Of a stretch of DNA of 39,149 nt, positions 8,577-16,499 are shown piece after piece (positions within the stretch are counted from its first letter, which is position 1; every line of letters starts with the position of its first letter). The stretch spans positions 1-39,149 of the forward strand of contig NZ_JAERJR010000024.1 of NCBI RefSeq assembly GCF_018257515.1, in the 5' to 3' direction. The position numbers and the translations under genes are program-made. The notes beneath the pieces were generated by a model. It did not search any database and was not told the DNA's origin. It saw only the letters and a program-made list of their open reading frames with translations. The stretch comes from Tatumella sp. JGM118 (GTDB lineage Bacteria > Pseudomonadota > Gammaproteobacteria > Enterobacterales > Enterobacteriaceae).

Positions 8577-10346
8577 TTAGTGGCTAATCACCTGTAGCTG
8601 ATCACCCACGACTTTGTAGTCTTTCTGATTGTCCGGGCCGATAAAGTCAGCGGCCGGGGCATTGACATGAAAGGCGGCAAACGCCTCTGATTTGACGGGT
8701 TTCCAGGAAGACGCCTGGTTCTTATCGCCTTCCCCTTTGTAGACGGCAATATCAGGGTAAGGGTACACCGGACGGGTGGCTTTCAGTGCCGGCATCGCGC
8801 TGGCATAAGGTTTGCCGGGACGCTGAACCCCGTGGAACGCTGTCTGGGCCGCGCTGGCGGAAGACGGCGGAGGACCGGCCGGCATTTCAGCTTCGGCCTT
8901 CAGAAGCTTACCGGTGATCAGTGCCTGAGGCGCTTTACCGTCTTCTGTCCAGGCCATCAGAGGTGTCAGTAAATCCACCTGATCGTAGCCTTCACCGCGC
9001 CCGCAGTGTGCCACACCCGGTAACAGGAACAGCTTCAGGAAGGTATCGGTATCCTTCCGGCCGAGCGTTCTGACGACGCCCTGATAGTAGGCCAGCGAGA
9101 ACGCCGGGCTTACTGAGTCATCCGCCAGTCCGTGCCACATAATCAGTTTACCGCCCTGCGCACGGAAAGGTGCCAGATTGGTGTTCGCCGCGTTATACAG
9201 CGGAGCATAGCGGGCGACTTTGTCGAAATCCGCCTGGTTGAGCGGGAAATCGCGCATAGAACGGATAGTGTTTTTACCGGGGGGCAGCAATACCGATTGC
9301 AGTGCCGGTAATACCATCGATTCCGCCGGAGAGGTTCCGTCGCGGGTAGCGGGAACCGGCCAGCGGAGTTCCGAGCCAATAGGGAAGCCACCCGGTACAA
9401 ACTGATGACCATGACCCGCATTTGCCCCTTCGTAGTAGCGGCTGACGACGCCCAGTTCTTCACGGGTCAGGCAGGCGGAGTGATCGGTGTCACCGGGCTT
9501 ACATATTCTGAACCAGGAAGGTGAGAAATGGCAGGCATACGGGTTTTGCAGAATGCCGTCATTAACTCCGGATAAGGTCGGACAGTGGGCCAGCGCCGTC
9601 TGGTGAATGAATGGCAGGCGGGCGGCTAACAGAATAGCAGAGCCGTCTTCACGTTCGTTGGCCACCACACTCCAGCCATGGAAGAAGGAGTTCTGGAAAG
9701 AGAAGAAGGCTGCCGGTGCGCCGGCACTGATCCCGTTAAAGTCTTCCGGAAAACGCTGGGCTTCCATCAGGGCCTCGCGGCCACCGTCAGAGCACCCCAT
9801 AAAGTAGGCATATTTCTGTGGCTGATGATACAGCGCCGAGATCAGTGCTTTGGAGAGCAGCGCCGTCAGGTGATTGGCTCGCCAGGCAAAATCGATCCGT
9901 TTTTGCGGATCTTCAGCCCAGCGGGCATCCATCATGCTGCCGCTGTGGCCCATATCGGTCGCGGCCACCACAAATTCGCCATTCATTGCAGGCACACAAC
10001 CACCGGTATTCGAAAGGCTGAGATTAATTGTGCCACATAATCCGCCACAACCTACCTGCAGAAAGCGCTGGGTCCAGTGTTCGGTCGGAAGCGCAACCTG
10101 AACGCCGATATCCGGTGCGATGCGGGCAGAAACTTTACAGTACGTCCCTTTTTCACTGTTTTCATTGCGGGCGGACAGGATAGTCACCGCCGCCCCGGTT
10201 TGTGCCGAAAAATTTTGCTGCGCCAGCGCGCTACAGTCAATGACCGGTTTGACCACCGGCAATGTGGCCGCTTTCGTCAGCGGACTGAACAGCGAGAGCA
10301 GCAGGCCGGCAGCCAGCAACCTGCAAAAGAGCATCAAAGATTTCAT
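8577..10346 (-). CDS. Secreted tannase/feruloyl esterase family hydrolase
   Basis: The 589-residue product begins with a Sec signal peptide (MKSLMLFCRLLAAG, cleavage probably after TKA). The mature protein shows the CS-D-HC motif of the tannase/feruloyl-esterase family: Cys185-Ser186 in GCSDGGREA, Asp409 in HGLADDSVSP, and His447-Cys448 in GVAHCGRG; the two cysteines form the disulfide that holds the catalytic Ser and His together. Family members hydrolyse gallate, ferulate or related aromatic esters, or in the MHETase branch terephthalate monoesters. I chose ATG 10346 because the signal peptide starts there; an in-frame ATG at 10394 would add 16 residues ahead of it. The product is predicted periplasmic or secreted. 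Substrate is not readable from sequence. Confidence 0.88.
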   Translation of the reverse strand: MKSLMLFCRLLAAGLLLSLFSPLTKAATLPVVKPVIDCSALAQQNFSAQTGAAVTILSARNENSEKGTYCKVSARIAPDIGVQVALPTEHWTQRFLQVGCGGLCGTINLSLSNTGGCVPAMNGEFVVAATDMGHSGSMMDARWAEDPQKRIDFAWRANHLTALLSKALISALYHQPQKYAYFMGCSDGGREALMEAQRFPEDFNGISAGAPAAFFSFQNSFFHGWSVVANEREDGSAILLAARLPFIHQTALAHCPTLSGVNDGILQNPYACHFSPSWFRICKPGDTDHSACLTREELGVVSRYYEGANAGHGHQFVPGGFPIGSELRWPVPATRDGTSPAESMVLPALQSVLLPPGKNTIRSMRDFPLNQADFDKVARYAPLYNAANTNLAPFRAQGGKLIMWHGLADDSVSPAFSLAYYQGVVRTLGRKDTDTFLKLFLLPGVAHCGRGEGYDQVDLLTPLMAWTEDGKAPQALITGKLLKAEAEMPAGPPPSSASAAQTAFHGVQRPGKPYASAMPALKATRPVYPYPDIAVYKGEGDKNQASSWKPVKSEAFAAFHVNAPAADFIGPDNQKDYKVVGDQLQVISH

Positions 10347-10586
10347 CACCTGAGTATCCGTTATTGGCAAGCGGGTATCCGTCCCGACCGGCATCTGCCG
10401 GGGAAACTACGGGTGTCTCAGGACGGAGGATCATCAGCAACGCCTTAGCCGCATTGCTGGCGAATAAGCTTAGCAACCGGACGACAGAAATGTATATTCA
10501 CTAAAGCGTAAAAGATGTGTTAAGACGCCGCACCCCCGGTTACCTTCCGGCGGGTTATGCGGCCTTCGGCCGAAAAAGGAGTTCTG

Positions 10587-11027
10587 ATGAGCGAGTTTGT
10601 CTTCTCTGTGTTACCCGCCGCCGTGGAATTTTATGACCGGCAGCGACAGCCGATAGCCAGCTTACAGGGCGGTTATCAGACCACCGCGGCCGGGTTATTT
10701 ATCGCCGGTCAGACAGATGCGCTGGCGACCGAAACACTGATTTACCGGATTGAAGAAGTGCTGGAATCAGAAGGCAGAATCGTTCCTGCGGGAGAGGTGG
10801 CGATAGGTCATGACCCGTTACTGGGCAGAGTGTGTGCGGACTTTCTGGCGGGCGAAACCACCATGACGCCCGATGGCGTTGAGGTGGCATTTAATCGTGT
10901 TGCTGAACAGCTTTCTTATTCTCCTCTGGCGCTGACCGGCCCGCAGGCCGATACGCTCTGTTATTTCGTTTTTATCCGCGAAATGATCCATCATCTGCAG
11001 CTCGCCGGGCTCCGCTACCAGCCCTGA
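10587..11027 (+). CDS. Hypothetical protein of 146 residues
   Basis: I do not recognise this protein. ATG 10587 has AAGGAG 7 nt upstream, a strong ribosome binding site, and the frame stays open for 146 codons with enterobacterial-looking codon use, so it is probably real. The product is acidic, has no signal peptide or membrane segment, and ends LCYFVFIREMIHHLQLAGLR. A short GC-rich hairpin (CGGCC, TT, GGCCG) lies about 10 nt before the ribosome binding site. It diverges from the tannase-family gene across 240 bp and precedes the sugar-binding protein gene on the same strand by 246 bp. Confidence 0.75.
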   Translation: MSEFVFSVLPAAVEFYDRQRQPIASLQGGYQTTAAGLFIAGQTDALATETLIYRIEEVLESEGRIVPAGEVAIGHDPLLGRVCADFLAGETTMTPDGVEVAFNRVAEQLSYSPLALTGPQADTLCYFVFIREMIHHLQLAGLRYQP

Positions 11028-11273
11028 AAATATCTGAAATATTTTTAATCTCTCCCCGGACAGAGGGTAGCCAGCGGTCAGGTGATTATGTAATATGACG
11101 TCTGGACATCCAGACGGATAAACGTGCAGACATGTTTTTTATCCGCCAGGGCGAAAGGAAAGACGACGGTCAGCAGCAATGATCCGCAAACACCGATCCG
11201 CCGGCCCGGCACGCCGGGCGGCAGCACAATGATAATAATCAGCCTGATCACAGGCGGGTATACAGGACAGAAC

Positions 11274-12338
11274 ATGAAAAAGATTGCATTCTCATTACTG
11301 GCATTAAGCCTGTTCAGCACCGCTCCCGTATTTGCCGATACCCCGACGCCGGTACCGGCGGCCATTGCCGGTCACCACGGCCCAATCCGTATTGCGGTGA
11401 TCCGTAACCTGGGATCTGATGATAACACTACCCAGTTTGTCGCCGGGGCTATCAAACAGGCGAGAAAACTGGGCTTTAAAGTGAATACCTTCCTGAGCAA
11501 CGGTGATGACGCGCGTTTCCAGGACTTTGTGAATCAGGCGATTACGCAAAAATATGACGGGATCATCCTGTCACAGGGCCGGGCACCTTACTCAGAAGCC
11601 CTGGTGAAGCGTATTACTCAGGCCGGTATTGCGGTCTCTGTCTTTGATACGGCGGTTCCTGACAATATTCCGGGCGTGACCGTGACCCGTCAGGATGATG
11701 CTTCCCTGACCGATATGTCGTTTGGACAACTGGTGAAGGATTTCCACGGCAAAGCAAATATCGTCAAGCTATGGGTGGCTGGTTTCCCGCCGATGGATCG
11801 TCGTGAAAAAGAGTACCAGAAGCTGCTGAAACAGAACCCTGGCATTAAACAGCTGGAATCTCTGGGTGCGGTGTCCAGTGATGTACAGGGCGATACCGCC
11901 AATAAAGTCGGTGCCATCCTGGCGAAATATCCGAAAGGTAAAATCGATGCCATCTGGGGATCATGGGACGCGTTCAGCCAGGGCGCCTATAAAGCCTTAC
12001 AGGAAAATGGCCGGACAGAGATCAAGCTTTACAGCATTGATATCTCCAACCAGGATCTGCAGATGATGCACAGCAAAAACAGCCCGTGGCAGATGACGGC
12101 GGCGGTCGATCCGCAGCTGATCGGTGCGACGAATGTGCGTCTGGTCGCGCTGAAGATTGCCGGTGAGAAAACGCCAGCGACCTATGAATTTAAAGCAGAT
12201 TCAGTATCACAGGCATTGCTGAATCAGCAGAGCGGTGATGTCAACATGGCCAGCCTGCCGAAAATTATTCCGGGCTGGGGAGCGACGCAGGATTTCGTTG
12301 CACCGTGGTTTGCCACCCTCGAAGCTAAAGCGAAGTAA
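11274..12338 (+). CDS. Periplasmic sugar-binding protein (ribose/LacI-type fold), orphan
   Basis: The 354-residue product has a Sec signal peptide (MKKIAFSLLALSLFSTAPVFA, residues 1-21) and a type I periplasmic binding fold of the ribose/autoinducer-2 kind: IRIAVIRNLGSD at the start of the first strand, YDGIILSQG, AGIAVSVFDTAVP and a second domain with IDAIWGSWDAFSQG. ATG 11274 has AGGA 7 nt upstream; the much longer open frame from 11124 lacks such support. The proteins of this family feed an ABC importer, yet no ATPase or permease gene is nearby. The next gene, an LVIVD-repeat protein, begins 7 nt after its stop, so the two are surely cotranscribed. It may serve a remote importer or act as a sensor protein. 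Confidence 0.88.
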   Translation: MKKIAFSLLALSLFSTAPVFADTPTPVPAAIAGHHGPIRIAVIRNLGSDDNTTQFVAGAIKQARKLGFKVNTFLSNGDDARFQDFVNQAITQKYDGIILSQGRAPYSEALVKRITQAGIAVSVFDTAVPDNIPGVTVTRQDDASLTDMSFGQLVKDFHGKANIVKLWVAGFPPMDRREKEYQKLLKQNPGIKQLESLGAVSSDVQGDTANKVGAILAKYPKGKIDAIWGSWDAFSQGAYKALQENGRTEIKLYSIDISNQDLQMMHSKNSPWQMTAAVDPQLIGATNVRLVALKIAGEKTPATYEFKADSVSQALLNQQSGDVNMASLPKIIPGWGATQDFVAPWFATLEAKAK

Positions 12339-12345
12339 GATCCCT

Positions 12346-13587
12346 GTGAGCGCGCTACCGCAACCGGACTACAGCCGCAATATGCGGCTTATCGGGCACA
12401 GTGATCAGGGGGGCCGGCCGGACGGAGTCCAGCTGATGGTCCATCGCGGGTTTGCCTATATCGGGCATATGGTCTCCTCCGGATTTTCGGTGGTGGATGT
12501 GCGGGATCCCTCCCGGCCGAAGACGGTGAATTATATAGCCGCGCCGCCGGGCACCTGGAACATACACCTGCAGGCCCATGACGATCTGTTACTGGTGATC
12601 AACGCCCGCGATCTGTTTGCGGATGCGCGCTTCGCCGATGAGAAAGTTTATTACACCCGGCAGGTCGGTGAGACGGTCAGTGATGTGCAGGACAATGGCT
12701 GGAGTGCCGGTCTGCGCATTTTTGATATCTCGGTGCCACACAACCCGCGTGAGATCAGTTTTCTGTCACTCGGGGGGATTGGTATCCACCGCATCTGGTA
12801 TGTGGGGGGACGCTGGGCCTATGTGTCGGCATTGCTGGACGGTTTCAGCGATTATATCTTCCTGACCATCGATTTAGCGGACCCGCGTCATCCGACGGTG
12901 GCCGGTAAATGGTGGCTGCCCGGCATGAATCAGCAGGCCGGGGAAGTTCCGGACTGGCCGGAAGGTAAGCGTTACGCTCTGCATCACGCGATCATCAGCG
13001 GAGATACGGCCTACGGGAGCTGGCGTGACGGGGGACTGACGTTGCTGAATATCAAAGATCGCACAGCCCCTGAACTGATCAGTCATCGTAACTGGAGCCC
13101 GCCGTTTGGTGGCGGCACCCATACAGCACTCCCGTTACCGGACCGGGATTTACTGGTGGTGCTGGACGAAGCGGTGCTCGACCAGCAGCAGGACGGGGAG
13201 AAACTGATCTGGCTGTTTGATATCCGGGACCCGGCCAACCCGGTCAGTATTTCGACCTTTCCGCAGCCGGAAGATGCCGATTATATTGCCAAAGGGGCGC
13301 ATTTCGGGCCACATAACCTGCATGAAAACCGGCCGGGCAGCTTTGTCAGTTCCACGCTGATCTTTGCGACCTACCAGAATGCCGGGGTACGTGCGTATGA
13401 CATCAGCAATCCTTACCGGCCGGTAGAAACCGGTGCGCTGGTGCCGGCGGCCCCCGAAAAAATGATGGATACCCGGCCAGGACGCCCGCAGGTGATCCAG
13501 TCCTGTGATGTTTTCGTTGATGCACAGGGGATCATTTACAGTACGGACTACAATGGCGGACTGTCGGTTATCGAATATCTGGGCTGA
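12346..13587 (+). CDS. LVIVD-repeat beta-propeller protein
   Basis: The 413-residue product carries several LVIVD-type blades: FSVVDVRDPSRPK, LRIFDISVPHNPREI, FLTIDLADPRHPTV, LTLLNIKDRTAPEL, IWLFDIRDPANPV and VRAYDISNPYRPVE. These form a beta-propeller of unknown activity. I place the start at GTG 12346, 7 nt after the stop of the sugar-binding protein gene; an upstream in-frame ATG at 12235 would overlap that gene by over 100 bp. No signal peptide follows the GTG, so the protein appears cytoplasmic unless exported otherwise. It is presumably cotranscribed with the binding protein. Its TGA stop is followed, in the same frame, by the 39 bp repeat array. Confidence 0.82.
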   Translation: MSALPQPDYSRNMRLIGHSDQGGRPDGVQLMVHRGFAYIGHMVSSGFSVVDVRDPSRPKTVNYIAAPPGTWNIHLQAHDDLLLVINARDLFADARFADEKVYYTRQVGETVSDVQDNGWSAGLRIFDISVPHNPREISFLSLGGIGIHRIWYVGGRWAYVSALLDGFSDYIFLTIDLADPRHPTVAGKWWLPGMNQQAGEVPDWPEGKRYALHHAIISGDTAYGSWRDGGLTLLNIKDRTAPELISHRNWSPPFGGGTHTALPLPDRDLLVVLDEAVLDQQQDGEKLIWLFDIRDPANPVSISTFPQPEDADYIAKGAHFGPHNLHENRPGSFVSSTLIFATYQNAGVRAYDISNPYRPVETGALVPAAPEKMMDTRPGRPQVIQSCDVFVDAQGIIYSTDYNGGLSVIEYLG

Positions 13588-13593
13588 TGGCTC

Positions 13594-13616
13594 AGGCCGG
13601 TCATTCCGACCGGCCT
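13594..13616 (+). terminator. Hairpin directly after the LVIVD gene
   Basis: A perfect 9 bp inverted repeat, AGGCCGGTC and GACCGGCCT around a 5 nt loop, starts 7 nt after the TGA. No T tract follows directly; a TCTTTTG appears only about 14 nt later. It may be a terminator of modest strength or an mRNA 3'-end stabiliser. Confidence 0.5.
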
Positions 13617-13629
13617 GAAACCTGCCGGC

Positions 13630-13863
13630 GTCTTTTGCTCCGCCTTTTCTGCGAATATCGTCTGCGACTCCTTTTATTCTGCCACTTCTGTGAATGCCGC
13701 CTGCCGCGTCTTTTGCTCTGGCACTTCTGCGAATACCGTCTGTGACGTGTTTTGCTCTGACGTTTCTGCGAATACCGCCTGCGACGTTTTTTGCTCCGCC
13801 ATTTCTGGGAATATCCTCTGCCGTGTCTTTTACTCCGGCATTGCTGCGAATGTCGCCCGCCGG
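13630..13863. repeat. Six tandem 39 bp repeats (minisatellite-like)
   Basis: Six contiguous 39 bp units occupy 13630-13668, 13669-13707, 13708-13746, 13747-13785, 13786-13824 and 13825-13863. They differ by substitutions only, with no indel and no spacer. The core TTCTGCGAATACCG is recognisable in all. The unit is 13 codons long. In the frame of the upstream LVIVD gene the array is stop-free to TAA 13903-13905 and reads as VFCSGTSANTVCD-type repeats; in the frame of an ATG overlapping the LVIVD stop it reads as LLLRHFCEYRLRR-type repeats until TGA 13743-13745. No ribosome binding site points to either. By hand count the three column phases have 7, 8 and 5 variable positions of 13, which does not settle a coding frame. 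Confidence 0.92.
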
Positions 13864-13961
13864 CGGGTTATCCTCGCGATTTTATCGCCAGTGAACAGTT
13901 TTTAAGTATTTTACTAAACTCCGTCGCCTCCTTACCTTGGGGTCATTGATGATGACCTACC

Positions 13962-13984
13962 GGGTACAGGCTAATTCTGTACCC
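13962..13984. promoter_or_regulatory. Perfect palindrome upstream of the flavin monooxygenase gene
   Basis: GGGTACAG and CTGTACCC form a perfect 8 bp inverted repeat around a 7 nt spacer, ending 21 bp before ATG 14006. A second 6 bp inverted repeat (GGTCAT and ATGACC, 13941-13957) lies just upstream. The 23 bp dyad geometry suits a dimeric TetR- or GntR-like repressor operator, or an RNA hairpin near the ribosome binding site. No regulator gene is adjacent. Confidence 0.5.
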
Positions 13985-14005
13985 TGAACCCCGGGAACAG
14001 AACTG

Positions 14006-15271
14006 ATGACGACTGAAATACTGAAAACCGATACCCTGGTGGTAGGGGCAGGCCAGGCAGGTGTGGCAATGAGCGAACACCTGACGGCCCTGAAAATCCC
14101 CCACCTGGTCATTGAACGTAACCGTATTGCCGGTCACTGGCGGAGCCGCCGCTGGGATAGTCTGGTGGCGAATGGTCCGGCCTGGCATGATCGTTTTCCG
14201 AATATGACCTTCACGGATGTCAGCCCGGACGGATTTGCGCCGAAAGAGAGTGTCGCTGATTATTTCGAGGCCTACGCCGACAGTTTTAATGCCCCAATCC
14301 GCACCGGTATTGATGTCAGAAAAGTTACCCGTAATGAAGGGCGTCCGGGCTTTACCATCGAGACATCCGACGGTGTGATTGAAGCCTTGCGGGTGGTCGC
14401 TGCGACCGGACCCTTCCAGAAACCGGTGATCCCGCCGGTGATCCCGCAGGATATCGGTCTGACCCAGATACACTCGGCGGACTATCATAACCCTCAGCAA
14501 TTACCCTCCGGCGGCGTACTGGTGGTGGGGGCGGGCTCTTCCGGAGTACAGATTGCGGAAGAACTCTGCCGGGCCGGAAAAAAGGTCTGGCTGTCAGTAG
14601 GGGCGCACGATCGCCCGCCACGCTCTTACCGTCAGCGTGATTTCTGTTGGTGGCTTGGGGTACTCGGCCAGTGGGATGCGACCACGACCCAGCCCGGTAA
14701 AGAGCATGTCACCATCGCCGTGAGCGGAGCCAACGGCGGCTATACCATCGATTTCAGAAAACTTGCGAACGAAGGCGTTAATCTGGTCGGTGTCACCCGG
14801 GGTTTTCAGGAGGGGGTGGTAAGTTTTGCGGATGACCTGGTGCAGAATATCGCCAATGGTGATGCCAGTTACCTGGGAATGCTGCGGGCAGCCGATGAGT
14901 ATATCGCCCGTAACGGCCTCGACCTGCCTGCCGAGCCTGAGGCGCATTGTATTCTGCCCGATCCGCCTTGTATGACCGACCCGCAACTCCGCCTGGATCT
15001 CGCCGCCGAAGGCATAACCTCCATTATCTGGGCCACCGGCTATGCCACAGACTTCAGCTGGCTACAGGTCGATGCGTTCGATGAGCAGGGCAAACCCTGC
15101 CATCAGCGCGGGATCTCGACAGAGCCTGGGATCTATTTCCTCGGATTACCCTGGTTATCCCGCCGGGGATCGACATTTATCTGGGGGGTCTGGCATGACG
15201 CCAAATATATTGCCGACCAGATAGCTATCCAGCGTCAGTATATGACCTATCATCCAGCGACGGAGAGCTGA
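14006..15271 (+). CDS. Flavin-containing monooxygenase (FAD/NADPH)
   Basis: The 421-residue product has an N-terminal FAD-binding motif GAGQAG at 14-19, the family's HWRSRRWDSL region following the second strand, a second dinucleotide (NADPH) motif GAGSSG at 175-180, and the ATG motif in IIWATGYATDFSW near the C-terminal third. This order is that of the CzcO/flavin monooxygenase group, which oxygenates soft nucleophiles or performs Baeyer-Villiger-type reactions. The product is soluble and cytoplasmic. The ribosome binding site is weak (GGGAACAG). It sits alone behind a palindromic site and converges on the UDG-like gene. The substrate cannot be read. Confidence 0.87.
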   Translation: MTTEILKTDTLVVGAGQAGVAMSEHLTALKIPHLVIERNRIAGHWRSRRWDSLVANGPAWHDRFPNMTFTDVSPDGFAPKESVADYFEAYADSFNAPIRTGIDVRKVTRNEGRPGFTIETSDGVIEALRVVAATGPFQKPVIPPVIPQDIGLTQIHSADYHNPQQLPSGGVLVVGAGSSGVQIAEELCRAGKKVWLSVGAHDRPPRSYRQRDFCWWLGVLGQWDATTTQPGKEHVTIAVSGANGGYTIDFRKLANEGVNLVGVTRGFQEGVVSFADDLVQNIANGDASYLGMLRAADEYIARNGLDLPAEPEAHCILPDPPCMTDPQLRLDLAAEGITSIIWATGYATDFSWLQVDAFDEQGKPCHQRGISTEPGIYFLGLPWLSRRGSTFIWGVWHDAKYIADQIAIQRQYMTYHPATES

Positions 15272-15279
15272 TCGCGGTG

Positions 15280-15311
15280 CGTGTTGCGGCAGAACTGCCT
15301 GTCGCAACACG
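15280..15311. terminator. Bidirectional hairpin between convergent genes
   Basis: CGTGTTGCG (15280-15288) and CGCAACACG (15303-15311) form a perfect 9 bp stem in the 56 bp gap between the monooxygenase and UDG-like stops, with a small inner GCAG-CTGC stem in the loop. T tracts are absent, so termination strength is uncertain. Confidence 0.55.
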
Positions 15312-15327
15312 AAACTCACCCCGGCCT

Positions 15328-16098
15328 TCAGCGGAGGGCCGGCAGTGCCGCGACCTGACGGATCAGTGTTTCTCTGGCATCATCCAGCTGTTGCGGATTA
15401 GTTTGCCGCGATAAGGCCTCCCGCGATTTTTTCCCCAGGAAGTAATGGATCCTTTCACTGTTTGCGCCGGAAGGGTGCGGTAAACCCGCCAGTACCCGTG
15501 CCGGATCGATCCGCTGTTGCTGAACCAGTAACGCCACCCCCTGTGTTGCCACCGGCCCCAGCGGCACAAAGACCGCCTGCGGAAGTTGCGCGGCTTCTGC
15601 CGCAAACCCGCGTTCAATGCTATGCCTGAGAAGCGCTGACTGGCGGAATGACGGGGTATTATTATAATTTTTGCCGTTCAGAAAGACCGGCTGATTAAAC
15701 AGCGAAGTAAAATGTACCAGTGACTGATGCTCCCCGAATAATTCACGGCAGGAGGGGAGGGCCAGCCAGTCGGCCAGCCCGACAGCATCCAGTAACGGGA
15801 TAAGGTTATTTCTTATCGCCCCGCTGAATGCTCCCTGCTGTTTGGCAAGGAATAAGGCCTGATCATCACTGCGGCCCGCCAGCAAGGCCTGCCGGGCCGC
15901 AGTCACGGCATGCAGCCATTGCTGGTAGCCGGGGGTGATCCCCACCAGTACGATGCGGGCTGCCGGGTTCAGGTAGTCAAACGGAATATAATACTCGGTC
16001 AGAGGACCTTCCTGACCCAGTAAAAATGCCTGAGGGATCTGCCGGCCGGCAGACGGCGTAAAGTTTTTAATGGCCTGACGGAACTGGCTGAACATCAT
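15328..16098 (-). CDS. Uracil-DNA-glycosylase-superfamily-like protein
   Basis: The 256-residue product shows two spaced motifs of the uracil-DNA glycosylase fold: VGITPG at 52-57 (compare GINPG in Mug) and HPSGAN at 208-213 (compare the HPS/NPS active-site loop). Between them lie LFNQPVFLNG and VFVPLGPVATQG. It is longer than Mug (about 168 residues), and I do not recognise a named subfamily. Start choice: AGGA lies 8 nt before the ATG-ATG pair at 16098 and 16095; an in-frame ATG at 16206 lacks such support. If active it would remove a damaged base or bind DNA, but family members without glycosylase activity exist. It is monocistronic and convergent with the monooxygenase gene. Confidence 0.65.
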   Translation of the reverse strand: MMFSQFRQAIKNFTPSAGRQIPQAFLLGQEGPLTEYYIPFDYLNPAARIVLVGITPGYQQWLHAVTAARQALLAGRSDDQALFLAKQQGAFSGAIRNNLIPLLDAVGLADWLALPSCRELFGEHQSLVHFTSLFNQPVFLNGKNYNNTPSFRQSALLRHSIERGFAAEAAQLPQAVFVPLGPVATQGVALLVQQQRIDPARVLAGLPHPSGANSERIHYFLGKKSREALSRQTNPQQLDDARETLIRQVAALPALR

Positions 16099-16499
16099 GG
16101 GGTGTGTCCTGAGTATCAGATGACTGGCTCGCCGCAGAGTAGCATGTCTTAAGTCGTGAAAGTATGGCGACAGTCTTCCCATGATTAATCCTGAAAGCCA
16201 TAACACGGCCTTTCCGGTCAGGGAATAAAGCGTAGCTTCCCGGCATCGCCGATACTCTCTGCACCGTCAGAATAATGAAGGGTAGCGGTTTCCGGGAGTC
16301 ACATTATTATGTTATTGCTCTCATCAGGCGTAAAGGAAGTTGAAGAAGGAAATTAATGGTGGTTAACGGTTTCTTGCAGTGGCTATTTTAAGGCAGCAGG
16401 AAATCCGGACCGCCCCTGAATATCGCCTGACAGAGTACACTCAACTTTGCGGCGGAAAATGCCGGATACGCGGAGGCAGAACCCCCGCAACCGGCTATG
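16099..16499. other. Intergenic stretch between UDG-like gene and ulaF
   Basis: About 400 bp without a supported gene. It should hold the promoter of the minus-strand UDG-like gene and the transcript end of the ula operon. On the minus strand a GC-rich imperfect hairpin lies around 16455-16496 and is followed by a short ATTTTCC, which may be the ula terminator, but pairing is broken and I do not call it. Confidence 0.35.

Noticed and set aside
9678-10448. Plus-strand frames of about 120 codons opposite the tannase-family gene
   Set aside because: They are antisense shadows of a gene with an intact catalytic motif and signal peptide, with no start signals of their own.
11124-11273. N-terminal extension of the sugar-binding protein
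   Set aside because: The signal peptide starts at ATG 11274 with a good ribosome binding site, so the 50 upstream codons are not needed.
12235-12345. Longer LVIVD protein starting at ATG 12235
   Set aside because: It would overlap the sugar-binding protein gene by more than 100 bp and the extra residues do not resemble a propeller blade or a signal peptide.
13630-13863. CRISPR array
   Set aside because: The six 39 bp units are directly adjacent with no spacers, they are divergent, and no cas gene is near.
15328-16098. Orthologue of mug
   Set aside because: Motifs are only distantly similar (VGITPG and HPSGAN versus GINPG and NPSG), the protein is much longer, and it does not adjoin rpoD.
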